Below, in pieces: positions 1 through 8,880 of a DNA stretch of 64,000 bases. Each line of letters opens with the position of its first letter. The stretch's first letter is position 1. A program made the position numbers and the translations under genes. Below the pieces are notes generated by a model. That model had not been told where the DNA came from. It worked only from the letters and a program-made list of their open reading frames with translations, and did not search any database. The stretch is from Ga0077555 sp041397775 (lineage in GTDB: Bacteria > Pseudomonadota > Alphaproteobacteria > Rhizobiales > Hyphomicrobiaceae). The stretch spans positions 434,001 to 498,000 of the forward strand of contig JAWKWB010000003.1 in the NCBI GenBank assembly GCA_041397775.1, in the 5' to 3' direction.

Positions 1-403
1 CATCGATGAGGCTTTCGATCGCCGCCTCGTCCTCGTCGGACAACTTGTAGCCGTCGGGCCCGAAGAGCTTGATGCCGTTGTCCTCGTAGGGGTTGTGCGA
101 GGCGGAGATCATCACGCCCATGTCCGCCCGCATCGCGCGGGTCAGCATCGCCACGGCCGGCGTCGGCATCGGACCGAGCTGCAGCACGTCCATGCCCGCG
201 GCGGTGAAACCTGAGACGAGCGCCGCCTCGAGCATGTAGCCGGACAGGCGGGTGTCCTTTCCGATGACCACGCGACGCTTCCGCTTCCCGGCCCCGAACC
301 GGCGGCCCGCGGCCATCCCCACGCGCATTGCGAGTGCGGGGTTCATCGCATTCGTGTTGACGCGGCCGCGAATTCCGTCGGTGCCGAAGTAGCGACGTGA
401 CAT
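1..403 (-). CDS. glmM: Phosphoglucosamine mutase, N-terminal part (cut by window edge)
   Basis: Converts glucosamine-6-phosphate to glucosamine-1-phosphate in the cytoplasm, feeding UDP-GlcNAc for peptidoglycan and LPS. Only the first 134 residues are present. They open with the family N-terminus MSRRYFGTDGIRG and include the catalytic serine loop GVMISASHNPYEDNG, which carries the phosphoserine. The ATG at 403 (reverse strand) gives exactly the usual GlmM start. The remainder lies beyond base 1. The gene diverges from the RTX gene at 759. The ASHNP motif and the start are diagnostic, so the call is firm; a general phosphomannomutase is the only near alternative, and the GTDGIRG start argues against it. 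Confidence 0.93.
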   Translation of the reverse strand, partial: MSRRYFGTDGIRGRVNTNAMNPALAMRVGMAAGRRFGAGKRKRRVVIGKDTRLSGYMLEAALVSGFTAAGMDVLQLGPMPTPAVAMLTRAMRADMGVMISASHNPYEDNGIKLFGPDGYKLSDEDEAAIESLID

Positions 404-758
404 GTTTCGAACTCCCATCTGCCAGGAACGGGCGACCGGTTGCGGGCGCCGTCGATTGCCGTTCCACCCTGATGTAACAGCCGAATCGAAACCGACCTGA
501 AAGACACGCATCGCAACCCCGGATAAATGCCGGGAAAAACCAGGAAAACCGGGATTAGAAAACGCATCGATTTTAATATTGTTGTGCACCAACAGTCACG
601 CAATTCGTGGCGACTGTCGGACAGGGAAATTAACGCCGGCGGAGCGTCGGCATCGCGGAAGCGGGGCTCGATAAATTTGTCGGGGCTGCGGCAGGATTCG
701 ATTCGTTTTCTGGGCTTAGGAGACGCAGGAGTGTCATGAGTCCAAAGGAATTCACAAA
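404..758. other. Divergent intergenic region between glmM and the RTX gene
   Basis: These 355 bases contain no supported gene. The middle (about 535-620) is clearly more AT-rich than its surroundings and probably holds the promoters for both divergent genes. A short hairpin (CCCGG, 7-base loop, CCGGG) lies at 518-534. An AAAGGA ribosome-binding site at 744-749 precedes the ATG at 759. Confidence 0.5.
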
Positions 759-3128
759 ATGGCAGATATTAGCGGTACAGATGCGGCCGACGTCCTGAGC
801 GCGACGGACGCAGCCGATCAAATCAACGCCGAAAGCGGCAACGATGTCGTCGTCGCGGGAGCAGGCGACGACGTGGTGCTTGCCGGCGCGGGCGCCGACC
901 AGGTCACCGGTGGCGATGGTGCCGATACCATCTACGGCGACAGCGGGCAGGTGTTCGTCACCGGCGCCATCGATATCCAGGAGACGGGGCCCGTCACCGT
1001 GACCTTCAACTATGAAGGGGCGGGGTATCGCAATACGTTCGGCGCCTACAAGGTCGACCCGGTGACCGGTGAGCTGACGGACGTCCAGGTGATCTGGGAG
1101 AACGCCTCGCTTCTGGGCTCGGGCGGCAGCCTGATCGGCGACGTCTCGAGCGCCACGATCGACGTGGAGGCCGGCGACAAACTGGCCTTCTTCGTTATTT
1201 CCGACGGCTACAGCCTCAACAATTTCAGCACGCTGGGCGACGGCCATTACGAATTCCGCAACGACGACGGCTCGCCCGCGACGCTGGACAGCACAAACCC
1301 GTCTCTCTGGTTCGTGTCCGATACCAGTGTGGAAACGCTGATCAACGGCGACAAGTACCATACGGCGGCCTACGGCGAGACGGTCGATCTGAACGCCGAT
1401 GGCCTGATCCATACGGTCGGGCTTCTGGACGCCGACGCCGGCACCCTTCAGCTGGGCTTCGAGGACCTCTATCAGGGCGGCGACAAGGATTACGATGACG
1501 CTGTCTTCACCGTGTCCCTGGGCGACCAGACCGTGGACGTGTTGAACGCCCATTTCTCGACGGTCGATCTGTCGAACGATCAGACCCTGACCGAGATCTA
1601 CCAGAACTCCACGGTCGTCGACGCACCCGGCGACGACACGATCTCCGGCGGAGCGGGCGACGACACGATCTACGGCGAAGGCGGCAACGACACGCTTGCG
1701 GGCGAGGACGGTAATGACACTCTGAGTGGCGGCACAGGGATCGACCGCATTTCCGGAAATTACCAGAGTGACGCGATCACGGGCGACGACGGCGCAGACT
1801 TCATCTTCGGCGGCGAGGGAGGCGACCAGCTCGACGGTGGCACGGGCAACGACTACATCAGCGGCGACGGTGTCTATGAGAACGGCGTCGTCTACGCACG
1901 ACCGAGTAATGATGTCACGTCGATCGTCGACCCGCTGCCGCCCGAAGGTGGCGACCAGGCCAATGCGGCGGCCGGTTCGCAGTACCCCGACGACAACGGC
2001 TTCTATGACGACGTCATCGATGGCGGCGATGGCGACGACACCATCGATGCAGGACGCGGCAACGACATCGTATTAGGCGGTATCGGCGCCGACTGGATCT
2101 TCGGCGCGGGCGGCGACGACGATCTCAGCGGTGGCGCCGACGACGACGAGATCTATGGTGCCTGGGAGAACGACACCATCAGGGGCGATGCCGGCAACGA
2201 TCTCGTGCACGGCGGCGCGGGGGCCGATACGGTCTACGGTGACGACGGTGACGACCGTGTCTATGGCGGCAACGATGACGATGTCGCCTATGGCGGCAAT
2301 GGCAACGACCTTCTCTCCGGCGACATGGGCAACGACACCCTCTGGGGCGAAGCGGGCAACGATCAGGTCTTCGGCGACAACGGCGACGATGTCGCCTGGG
2401 GCGGCGATGGCGACGATCTCGTCGCTGGCGGCAATGGCAACGACGAGCTGCACGGCGACGCCGGGCGCGACACGCTCTATGGCGATGTCGGCGACGATTT
2501 CGTCTGGGGTGGCCTCGACGACGACCAGATCTACGGCGGAGCCGGCATCGACACGCTCTACGGCGAGGCGGGGGCCGACATCATCTTCGGCGACGAAGGC
2601 GACGACTTTCTCTTCGGCGGCGACGGCAACGACAACCTGTTCGGCGAGAACGGCAACGACACCGCCGACGGCGGCACAGGCGACGACAACCTCTATATGC
2701 GCGACGGCAACGACGTCGCCCATGGGGGGGAGGGCAACGACAGTATCCTGGGCGGCAGTGGCGACGACACGCTCTATGGCGATGCCGGCAACGATGTGAT
2801 CTGGGGCGGCGTCGGTGCGGATCGCATCGAGGGCGGTGCCGGCAATGACGTCATGTTCTGCGGCGAAGGCTATGCGGACGGCATGCGCGACGTGATCGTC
2901 GTATCGGCCGGCAGCGGCGACGACTGGGTCATGGACTTCAATGCAGGGGAGGACGCTGTGGATCTCAGCGCATTGAATACCACGCGCGAACAGCTGACGG
3001 CGGCCACGGTCGACTACGGCTATGCGATGTCGGTCGATCTCGCGGCCCTCGGCGGCAATGCGGGCGACAAGCTGTGGCTCATGGGCGTCAGCAGCCAGTC
3101 GGTCGACTTCGATACTTGGGTCATCTGA
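759..3128 (+). CDS. RTX (hemolysin-type calcium-binding) repeat protein with DUF4114 domain
   Basis: A 789-residue acidic protein. A short RTX block (about residues 15-65) is followed by a non-repeat region (about 70-280) that ends in the DUF4114-type motif FEDLYQGGDKDYDDA. Several dozen GGxGxDxL/U nonapeptides then run to about residue 715, before a C-terminal segment with DFNAGEDAVDLSAL, as in serralysin-type secretion tails. RTX repeats fold into calcium beta-rolls outside the cell, and such proteins normally leave by type I secretion without a cleaved signal peptide; none is seen here. No type I exporter lies in the window. The target is unknown: an adhesin or S-layer-like surface protein is as likely as an enzyme. 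The start is supported by AAAGGA ten bases upstream. Confidence 0.85.
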   Translation: MADISGTDAADVLSATDAADQINAESGNDVVVAGAGDDVVLAGAGADQVTGGDGADTIYGDSGQVFVTGAIDIQETGPVTVTFNYEGAGYRNTFGAYKVDPVTGELTDVQVIWENASLLGSGGSLIGDVSSATIDVEAGDKLAFFVISDGYSLNNFSTLGDGHYEFRNDDGSPATLDSTNPSLWFVSDTSVETLINGDKYHTAAYGETVDLNADGLIHTVGLLDADAGTLQLGFEDLYQGGDKDYDDAVFTVSLGDQTVDVLNAHFSTVDLSNDQTLTEIYQNSTVVDAPGDDTISGGAGDDTIYGEGGNDTLAGEDGNDTLSGGTGIDRISGNYQSDAITGDDGADFIFGGEGGDQLDGGTGNDYISGDGVYENGVVYARPSNDVTSIVDPLPPEGGDQANAAAGSQYPDDNGFYDDVIDGGDGDDTIDAGRGNDIVLGGIGADWIFGAGGDDDLSGGADDDEIYGAWENDTIRGDAGNDLVHGGAGADTVYGDDGDDRVYGGNDDDVAYGGNGNDLLSGDMGNDTLWGEAGNDQVFGDNGDDVAWGGDGDDLVAGGNGNDELHGDAGRDTLYGDVGDDFVWGGLDDDQIYGGAGIDTLYGEAGADIIFGDEGDDFLFGGDGNDNLFGENGNDTADGGTGDDNLYMRDGNDVAHGGEGNDSILGGSGDDTLYGDAGNDVIWGGVGADRIEGGAGNDVMFCGEGYADGMRDVIVVSAGSGDDWVMDFNAGEDAVDLSALNTTREQLTAATVDYGYAMSVDLAALGGNAGDKLWLMGVSSQSVDFDTWVI

Positions 3129-3231
3129 CCGCGGCCGCAGCCTCGTGTCCCGACCGCAGAGTCCGTTCTGAGCCAGCCGTTGGCTGAGACGGTCCTTGCG
3201 GTCAAAGGGACACGGGCAGCCGTCACGCACC

Positions 3232-3266
3232 GCGACCACGCCTCCGGCGCACGGCGGCGTGGTCGC
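3232..3266 (+). terminator. Hairpin downstream of the RTX gene
   Basis: Perfect 11-bp arms GCGACCACGCC (3232-3242) and GGCGTGGTCGC (3256-3266) around a 13-base loop. No U-tract follows, so it could be a weak or Rho-assisted terminator, or only an RNA structure in the gap before the STAS gene. Confidence 0.35.
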
Positions 3267-3390
3267 TGCGAAGACGCACTCGGAACATTCGGTGGACAAG
3301 GCAAGTCGCGCGTTGCGACCGGCCCGAGTGTGCTTCAGATTCAGTTCGATGATTCGCTGGCGCCTTTCATACGCGACGCAGGCAGGACCA

Positions 3391-3657
3391 ATGACCGAAG
3401 TGCTGAAAATCGAAGGAGATTTCGACGCAGCGGCGGCTCGCGAGATCAAGCCGCGCCTGGAGGAGTTGGCCGCCAGTGGGCAAAGCGTCACGGTCGACCT
3501 TTCGGACGTCGAATTCATCGATTCGTCGGGCGTGGGCGCTCTCGTATTTCTTCACAAGCGTCTGATCGCCTCCGGCCAGAAGCTGGCCGTGACAGGTCTC
3601 AAGGGGCAGCCGCTGGAACTACTGACGTACCTCCGGCTGGCCGACCAGCTGGCGTGA
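3391..3657 (+). CDS. STAS-domain anti-anti-sigma factor
   Basis: An 88-residue single STAS domain of the SpoIIAA/RsbV type. The phosphoacceptor loop reads FIDSSGVGAL, with Ser45/Ser46 as the expected phosphorylation site. Such proteins bind an RsbW/SpoIIAB-type kinase when unphosphorylated. A candidate partner is the HATPase protein at 8452-8880. The ATG at 3391 starts the domain directly; longer in-frame extensions upstream have no homology-like content. Its stop overlaps the GTG start of the next gene (GTGA at 3654-3657), so it heads a co-directional run with the lipoprotein, the export protein, the ATPase and the GT4. A role in regulating polysaccharide production is inferred from position only. 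Confidence 0.85.
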   Translation: MTEVLKIEGDFDAAAAREIKPRLEELAASGQSVTVDLSDVEFIDSSGVGALVFLHKRLIASGQKLAVTGLKGQPLELLTYLRLADQLA

Positions 3658-4046
3658 TCGCGTCCCGCACATCGCCGTCGCGCGCCACGGCGGCCGGCAG
3701 GCGTGTGCGGCTCGCTGCGTTGCTGGCATGTCTCGTGTCGATCGCCGGCCTTCCAGGTTGCGTTCCGTGGCCAGAGGCAGGAACCGGCGGCATGGCGGAA
3801 CTCTACCCGTCGAAATCCCAGCGCCTGCGCGATCTGGAGTACCGCTTCGTCGCATTGACGCGAGGCCCCGCGGCGGATCATGCACCGGCACGGTTGCTCG
3901 AAGCACGCGGCCATCTGATTCGTGCCAAACGCGAACATGCGGGCGGACTGCTGGCGGATGCGCAGGTGAGTGCCGATCGCGTGGAGGAAATCGTGTCGCA
4001 ACTCGAAGGCCGATGGTCATCGCGGGCAACCGCCCTCAAGTATTGA
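3654..4046 (+). CDS. Small predicted lipoprotein in the polysaccharide operon
   Basis: 130 residues from the GTG at 3654, which overlaps the STAS stop. The N-terminus is basic, then a hydrophobic stretch (about residues 20-36) ends in LPGC, a lipobox-like site with an unusual Pro at -2. The mature part is charged and probably alpha-helical, with conserved-looking LRDLEYRFVAL and coiled-coil character towards the C-terminus. No family is recognised. Six bases separate it from the SLBB export gene, so a role as an accessory lipoprotein of the export apparatus is plausible but inferred from position. Confidence 0.7.
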   Translation: MIASRTSPSRATAAGRRVRLAALLACLVSIAGLPGCVPWPEAGTGGMAELYPSKSQRLRDLEYRFVALTRGPAADHAPARLLEARGHLIRAKREHAGGLLADAQVSADRVEEIVSQLEGRWSSRATALKY

Positions 4047-4052
4047 CGAACC

Positions 4053-6260
4053 ATGTTGTTCTGGGCCCGACTTGTCGCGCTTCTGCTCGTGGCGGCCATG
4101 GCCACCGCGCAAGCGAACGCGCAGTCCTGGGGCACCGAGACGCGCGACTCCAAAGGCCGCGTCATAGCCGCGGAGAAGCAGGTGCTTCTCAATGTCGGCG
4201 ATATCGTCATCGTGCATCTGCCGGGCGAAGCCGCGTTCAATCGCGACCTGAGCATCGACGAATCCGGTAGTATTTCCCTGCCCGAGATCGGCAGCGTACG
4301 TATTGCGGGGCTGGCGGTCTCCGAGGCGCAGAAACTCGTCAAACAGCGGCTCAGCTCCGCCTTCAAGGATCTCGAGCAGCTTCGCCTGTCCTTGAAGGAA
4401 CGTCGCCTGCTCATCGAGCTGGGCGGCTACGTCAAGAAGCCCGGCACCTACAATCTGCCCGGCAACGCCTCGGTCCAGTCCGCGATTGCCGAAGCCGGCG
4501 GTTTGTCGGCGGGCGCCCAGATGGACCGGCTGCAACTGCGGCGCAACGGCGAGGTGACGGTTTTCGACTACAAGAAGTACCTCGATACCGGCGATCCCCA
4601 GATCGTGCCAAAGCTGCGCTCGCTGGACCGTCTGTTCATACCGTCCTCGCCAGTGACGGGAACCGTGCACGTCGAGTTCGATGGCCGCACGCTCGCACAG
4701 GCAGGCGACGGCGGCGAGCAACGCAGCGCCATCAAGGTGTTCGGCGAGGTGAACACGCCGGCCAGCTACACTTACAAGCCCGGCGCGACCGTCGTCGACA
4801 TGCTGCTGCGTGCGGGCGGCGTGACGCGCTATGCGTCCGTGGAGCAGATCAGGCTCCTGTCGGGCGCGACGCCCACCGTCTTCAACCTGCGGCGCTATCT
4901 GGACACCGGCGACCAGAAGCTCCTGCCGCCCTTGCGGCCCGGTGCCACGATATTCGTTCCCAAGCAGCTCGAAGAGATTCGCCGCAGCAAGCAGACCGTC
5001 TACGTGATGGGCGAGGTCGCCAAGCCCGGTGCCTTCGAGACCGGCAGCGAAGCGTCGTTCATCGATATTCTCGCCAATGCCGGCGGACCGACGCGCTTTG
5101 CCGAAACGCGCCAGATCCGCGTGCTGCGCGGCAATGGCGAGATCGAGCCGTTCGACATGATGGCCTTCACCGAAGGCAAGACGCGACACGTGCCGGCCAT
5201 CCAGCCGGGCGATGCCATCTTCGTGCCCGAGAAGGTCGAGAAGACCGAGCCGTCATGGCTCAAGATCCCCCCCGGCCGGGCCATCCACGTCATTGGCGCC
5301 GTGAACAAGCCGGGACGCTACGAATGGTCGGACGAGATGTCGCTGTTCGACCTTCTGGCCCAGGCCGGCGGCCCCAAGGAACGCGCGGACACGGCCAACA
5401 TCGAAATCGTGCGCAGCGCCGACGACCGTGCCGTGCCGGTCAAATTCGATCTTGCGGAGTTCCTGAAGCGCGGTGGCCCGATGAACGCGGTGCCCCGGCT
5501 GCGTGCCGGCTATGTCGTCTCGGTGCCCGAGCTGCCGCAGGATCCCGCGGACAACAAGGCACAGTGGACGCGGCTGGCGAAGGAACGCTCGATCTACATC
5601 ATGGGCGCCGTCGGCCGGCCCGGACGTTACGCCTTCAATCCCTCGATGACGTTTCTCGACATCCTCGGCGCAGCCGATGGCCCCACCGACAAAGCCGATC
5701 TGCGCAATATCCGTATCTCCCACCGCGGCAGAAAGCGGATGCATGTCTCGAACGTCAATCTTGCCCGCTACTTTGCGACGGGCGACGAGGGCGCTCTGCC
5801 GAAGGTGCGCACCGGCGACGTCATCTTCGTGCCCGACCGCACGAGCGAGTGGCTCGACAGCCCGAAGGAGGCCACCGTCCGGGTCCTGGGTGCAGTCGCC
5901 AAGCCGGGACGCTATCGCTTCACGGACGACATGACGGTACTCGATTTGCTGGCTGTCGCAGGCGGCTCGACGCCGTCCGCCCTGCTGAGCCACGTCGTCG
6001 TGGTCAACATGGGCCGGACCAACAGGTCCGTCCTGTTCAACCTGATCGAGTTCACGAAGACGGCCAATATCGAGATTCTGCCCGTGGTCCGGGCTGGCGA
6101 TACGGTGTTCGTCCCCGAGCTTGCACATCACGAAGGCAAGCAGACGATAGACTTCCTTAAGGACATCACGAGTATTGTTTCGAGCGCGACGGGTATTTGG
6201 ACCGGCCTCACCACGTCTACGACGACCACGACGACCACGACACGGAGTAGCGGTCAGTAG
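4053..6260 (+). CDS. Polysaccharide export protein with Poly_export and six SLBB domains
   Basis: A Wza-like outer-membrane/periplasmic export component of 735 residues. A signal peptide (about 1-23, ending ANAQ) has no lipobox. The Poly_export domain (about 38-115) includes VGDIVIVHLPGE. Six SLBB units then begin near residues 122, 226, 315, 410, 513 and 608, each with a G-x-V-x-x-P-G-x-Y/F core such as MGAVGRPGRYAF. Classical Wza has far fewer SLBB repeats, so this is an elongated version. The C-terminus ends in a run of Thr encoded by an ACG/ACC repeat (about 6213-6245). It sits between the lipoprotein and the BY-kinase-like gene, the usual export/co-polymerase order. Confidence 0.88.
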   Translation: MLFWARLVALLLVAAMATAQANAQSWGTETRDSKGRVIAAEKQVLLNVGDIVIVHLPGEAAFNRDLSIDESGSISLPEIGSVRIAGLAVSEAQKLVKQRLSSAFKDLEQLRLSLKERRLLIELGGYVKKPGTYNLPGNASVQSAIAEAGGLSAGAQMDRLQLRRNGEVTVFDYKKYLDTGDPQIVPKLRSLDRLFIPSSPVTGTVHVEFDGRTLAQAGDGGEQRSAIKVFGEVNTPASYTYKPGATVVDMLLRAGGVTRYASVEQIRLLSGATPTVFNLRRYLDTGDQKLLPPLRPGATIFVPKQLEEIRRSKQTVYVMGEVAKPGAFETGSEASFIDILANAGGPTRFAETRQIRVLRGNGEIEPFDMMAFTEGKTRHVPAIQPGDAIFVPEKVEKTEPSWLKIPPGRAIHVIGAVNKPGRYEWSDEMSLFDLLAQAGGPKERADTANIEIVRSADDRAVPVKFDLAEFLKRGGPMNAVPRLRAGYVVSVPELPQDPADNKAQWTRLAKERSIYIMGAVGRPGRYAFNPSMTFLDILGAADGPTDKADLRNIRISHRGRKRMHVSNVNLARYFATGDEGALPKVRTGDVIFVPDRTSEWLDSPKEATVRVLGAVAKPGRYRFTDDMTVLDLLAVAGGSTPSALLSHVVVVNMGRTNRSVLFNLIEFTKTANIEILPVVRAGDTVFVPELAHHEGKQTIDFLKDITSIVSSATGIWTGLTTSTTTTTTTTRSSGQ

Positions 6261-6305
6261 GCGAGCACGGCGGGCTTCGCTGGTATAAATTCTGGGCCTG
6301 CTCAC

Positions 6306-7394
6306 ATGAACGCCTTACTGAGAAGCATCGAGGAGCTGAAGCTCGCGACCCTCGATCGCAGCACGCGCGTTCTGGGCCTTGTCAGCCCCCTGCCGGGCGC
6401 AGGCTGCACCAGCGTTGCGCATCTGCTGGCGGACGCCTCGCACCGCTCCAGCACGCACACGCTCCTCGCCGATCTCCAGCGCAGCCGAAAGGACGAGCTG
6501 TTTGCCGGCAACAACGCCAGCGCGCCGTGGCTTGGATGGATGACGCTGTTCGACGAGCAGGGCACGCCCAGCGTCGAAACCGCCCGCAAGCTCCGGCAGT
6601 CCCTGCAGGCGTCGCTCGCCCGGTTTCGCCCGACACGCCATCTCGTCGGCCGCATCGAGCTGACCGCCTCCGATCTCCTCGCGCACATCATGGAGCATGG
6701 ACGGCCGATGCGCATCGGCATCAAGGTGATGTTGATCGAGCAATCCTTGAAGCTCGAGATCCTGCATGATGGCGTCCGGCTCGAGACGCTGGGACGCGAT
6801 CTTGAGAACTCGCAGCGGGTCGAAAGTATCTCGCCGCTGGACGCGCAGCTGTCCGTGACGCTGGCGCGCAACGCCTTGCCGCGCTGGACCTACACCGAGG
6901 GTGAGTTGCACCATCTTGTCGGCTGGTGCCAGCTCGACGCCAGCGCGCCGCCCGATGCGGAGCCCGGACTGTCGGGAGATTATGAGCGGCTGGTCGCCAA
7001 CCCGGCCATGGCCCATCGCCCGATCTTCAATAGCGTGGCGCAGATGAAGGCGCTGTTTCACGAGGAATTGAGCCGCTATCAGGCGCTTGTCGTCGATCTG
7101 CCGCCGGTTCTGGGGACCCACGACGAATGCATCAATCCGCTCGGCGCGATCGCGGCCTGCGATGGCATCATCCTCGTGTGCATGGCGGGTGAAGTCGACC
7201 GCGACAACCTCGCGCGCACGATGTCTCTGCTGAACCAGACGGGCGCAAATGTCCTGGGCCTGATCGTCAACGATGCCCTCAATCCCACGCTCGGCTCCGA
7301 GTTGGCCCGCGAGGCACGGCGCATCCAGCGGTTCGCGCCCCGGCTCTCGCGATGGCTGGAGAACAAGGCGTTGGCCAATACCTTCCTCAACTGA
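6306..7394 (+). CDS. CpsD/BY-kinase-like ATPase with altered Walker A
   Basis: 362 residues with the MinD/BY-kinase fold pattern found in polysaccharide co-polymerase kinases. The Walker A region reads SPLPGAGCTS (residues 27-36), with Cys34 where the catalytic Lys belongs. The Walker A'/B region reads LVVDLPPVLG, close to the family's IDTPP. A roughly 150-residue segment of no recognised domain separates the two. The C-terminus has no Tyr cluster (it ends LANTFLN), so tyrosine autophosphorylation of the usual kind is unlikely. It follows the export gene by 45 bases and precedes the GT4 by 14. A regulatory or pseudo-kinase role in chain-length control is inferred. Confidence 0.75.
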   Translation: MNALLRSIEELKLATLDRSTRVLGLVSPLPGAGCTSVAHLLADASHRSSTHTLLADLQRSRKDELFAGNNASAPWLGWMTLFDEQGTPSVETARKLRQSLQASLARFRPTRHLVGRIELTASDLLAHIMEHGRPMRIGIKVMLIEQSLKLEILHDGVRLETLGRDLENSQRVESISPLDAQLSVTLARNALPRWTYTEGELHHLVGWCQLDASAPPDAEPGLSGDYERLVANPAMAHRPIFNSVAQMKALFHEELSRYQALVVDLPPVLGTHDECINPLGAIAACDGIILVCMAGEVDRDNLARTMSLLNQTGANVLGLIVNDALNPTLGSELAREARRIQRFAPRLSRWLENKALANTFLN

Positions 7395-7408
7395 CGGGGC
7401 CGCGAACG

Positions 7409-8488
7409 ATGAAGATCTGGCAGCTTGTCGACGCGAGGTCGGTCGGTGGCATCGAGCGGCACGTCGCGACGCTCGTCAAGGCGCTGTGCGCACGTCGCTT
7501 CGAAGCGCAGGTCGTCTTGTGGCGCGGCTACACGCCAAGCTCGTTCCGAGACCAACTCGTGGCGGAAGGGGTGCCGCATCGCGTACTCGACGGCTCGCTG
7601 CGAAGCTATCTCGCGGCACTCACGCGCGAGCGCCCCGCGCTCGTTCACACGCACGGCTACAAGGCCAATCTCGTCGGCCGCCTGGTCGCCCGGGCGTGTG
7701 GCATCCCCGTCGTCTCCACCTATCATTCCGGCGACCGGGGAACCTTCCCCGTCTCGCTGTATCTGGCGGCCGATATCGCAACGTCGCGCCTTGCGCCCCG
7801 GATCGCGGTCTCCGACGAGATCGCCGGACGGCTTCCCCAGCCGGTATCCGTCGTCCGCAATTTCCTCATGGTGGAGCCGACGCCACCGGCAGCCTCCTTG
7901 CCCAGGCGCGTCGGCTTCATCGGGCGCCTCAGCCCCGAGAAGGGCCCCGATCTCTTCTGCCGCATCGCGGCAGCCGCACCGCCGGGCATCGAATGGCACG
8001 TTTGGGGCGACGGTCCGATGCACGGCGAACTGCAGCGGACGTTCGGCGACCGCATCGTCTTCCATGGCCTGACGCTCGATGTCGGGCAGGCGTTGCGCTC
8101 GATCGGCCTGCTCCTGATGCCGTCGCGGGCGGAGGGTCTACCCATGGCCGCGCTCGAGGCGATGGCGGCCGGCGTCCCCGTCGCGGCATCGCGCGTCGGC
8201 GGCATGCCGGGCCTGATCGCCCAGGGCGATAACGGCTGGTTGTTCCAATCCGCAGATGTCGCCGAAGCGGTGTCGCGCATCGCAGCGTGGCGGGACCTCG
8301 ATCACGAGGCCCAGATCGCGCTCAGACGCAGATGCCATGCGACCGTGCTGGGCAGATACTCGGATACGGCCGTTCTTCCCGAAATGCTCGAGATCTATCG
8401 CAAGGCCGGGCTCCCGGATGGGGATCAAGCGCCGGCCGGCGAGGGGGCTCGCTATCCCGTGACGGTGGCCGATCGACCGATCTCGTAG
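7409..8488 (+). CDS. Glycosyltransferase family 4 (GT-B fold)
   Basis: 359 residues. The N-terminal half has the acceptor-domain motif SVGGIERHV and VHTHGYKANL. The C-terminal Rossmann half has GFIGRLSPEKGPDLF and the GT4 E-x7-E signature EGLPMAALE, which contacts the nucleotide-sugar donor. It probably transfers a hexose to a lipid-linked or growing polysaccharide on the cytoplasmic face; donor and acceptor cannot be read from sequence. The ATG at 7409 is chosen because MKIWQLVD begins the family fold; an upstream in-frame start at 7352 would lie inside the previous gene. Its 3' end overlaps the convergent RsbW-like gene by 37 bases. Confidence 0.87.
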   Translation: MKIWQLVDARSVGGIERHVATLVKALCARRFEAQVVLWRGYTPSSFRDQLVAEGVPHRVLDGSLRSYLAALTRERPALVHTHGYKANLVGRLVARACGIPVVSTYHSGDRGTFPVSLYLAADIATSRLAPRIAVSDEIAGRLPQPVSVVRNFLMVEPTPPAASLPRRVGFIGRLSPEKGPDLFCRIAAAAPPGIEWHVWGDGPMHGELQRTFGDRIVFHGLTLDVGQALRSIGLLLMPSRAEGLPMAALEAMAAGVPVAASRVGGMPGLIAQGDNGWLFQSADVAEAVSRIAAWRDLDHEAQIALRRRCHATVLGRYSDTAVLPEMLEIYRKAGLPDGDQAPAGEGARYPVTVADRPIS

Positions 8489-8880
8489 CGCACCGTCATC
8501 GCATTGGGCGGTCCCGCTTCGTAGGCGATGCCGGCACAAATGGCATTGACCAGTCCCAGGCCGCGACCCGATTCCGCCATCGGATCGGGCTCGTTCTCGG
8601 CGGCATGCTGCAGCCGTTCGCCGAAGTCGAGGAACGGCCCGCCATCGTCGACGATCGTCAAAACGATCACGTCGTGCAGCAGCGCGACCTCGAGCTCGAT
8701 CCGCGTGGCGCTGGGTCGGCTGTGCTTGGCGATGTTGGCGCCGAGTTCCGATACGACCAGCTGCAGATCGCTCGACGCCTTGGGCGCGATGCTCTTGTCC
8801 AGCAGAACACCGCGCAGGGACTTGCGCAGTTGCGTGACGCCATTCAGGTCCGCAGCGGCGGTCGTATCCAGTACGATCAT
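8452..8880 (-). CDS. RsbW/SpoIIAB-like HATPase (anti-sigma/serine kinase type)
   Basis: 142 residues forming one GHKL ATPase domain. The N-box is VVSELGANIAKHS (Glu45, Asn49), the G1 box DDGGPF and the G2 box SGRGLGL. Proteins of this class bind ATP and either phosphorylate a STAS protein or sequester a sigma factor. The candidate partner is the STAS protein at 3391. It overlaps the upstream GT2 by four bases (TCAT on the plus strand, ATGA in the transcript), so the two are translationally coupled, and it converges on the GT4 with a 37-base overlap. No sigma factor gene is present, so the final target is unknown. Confidence 0.83.
   Translation of the reverse strand: MIVLDTTAAADLNGVTQLRKSLRGVLLDKSIAPKASSDLQLVVSELGANIAKHSRPSATRIELEVALLHDVIVLTIVDDGGPFLDFGERLQHAAENEPDPMAESGRGLGLVNAICAGIAYEAGPPNAMTVRYEIGRSATVTG

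Noticed and set aside
630..1553. Long minus-strand frame opposite the RTX gene (another at 2073-3518)
   Set aside because: It mirrors the repeat structure of the RTX gene (periodic Asp codons read backwards) and has no start signal or domain; a by-product of high GC and repeats.
6213..6245. ACG/ACC repeat as a contingency locus
   Set aside because: The repeat is trinucleotide-based, so slippage would not shift the frame; it only varies the Thr tail length.
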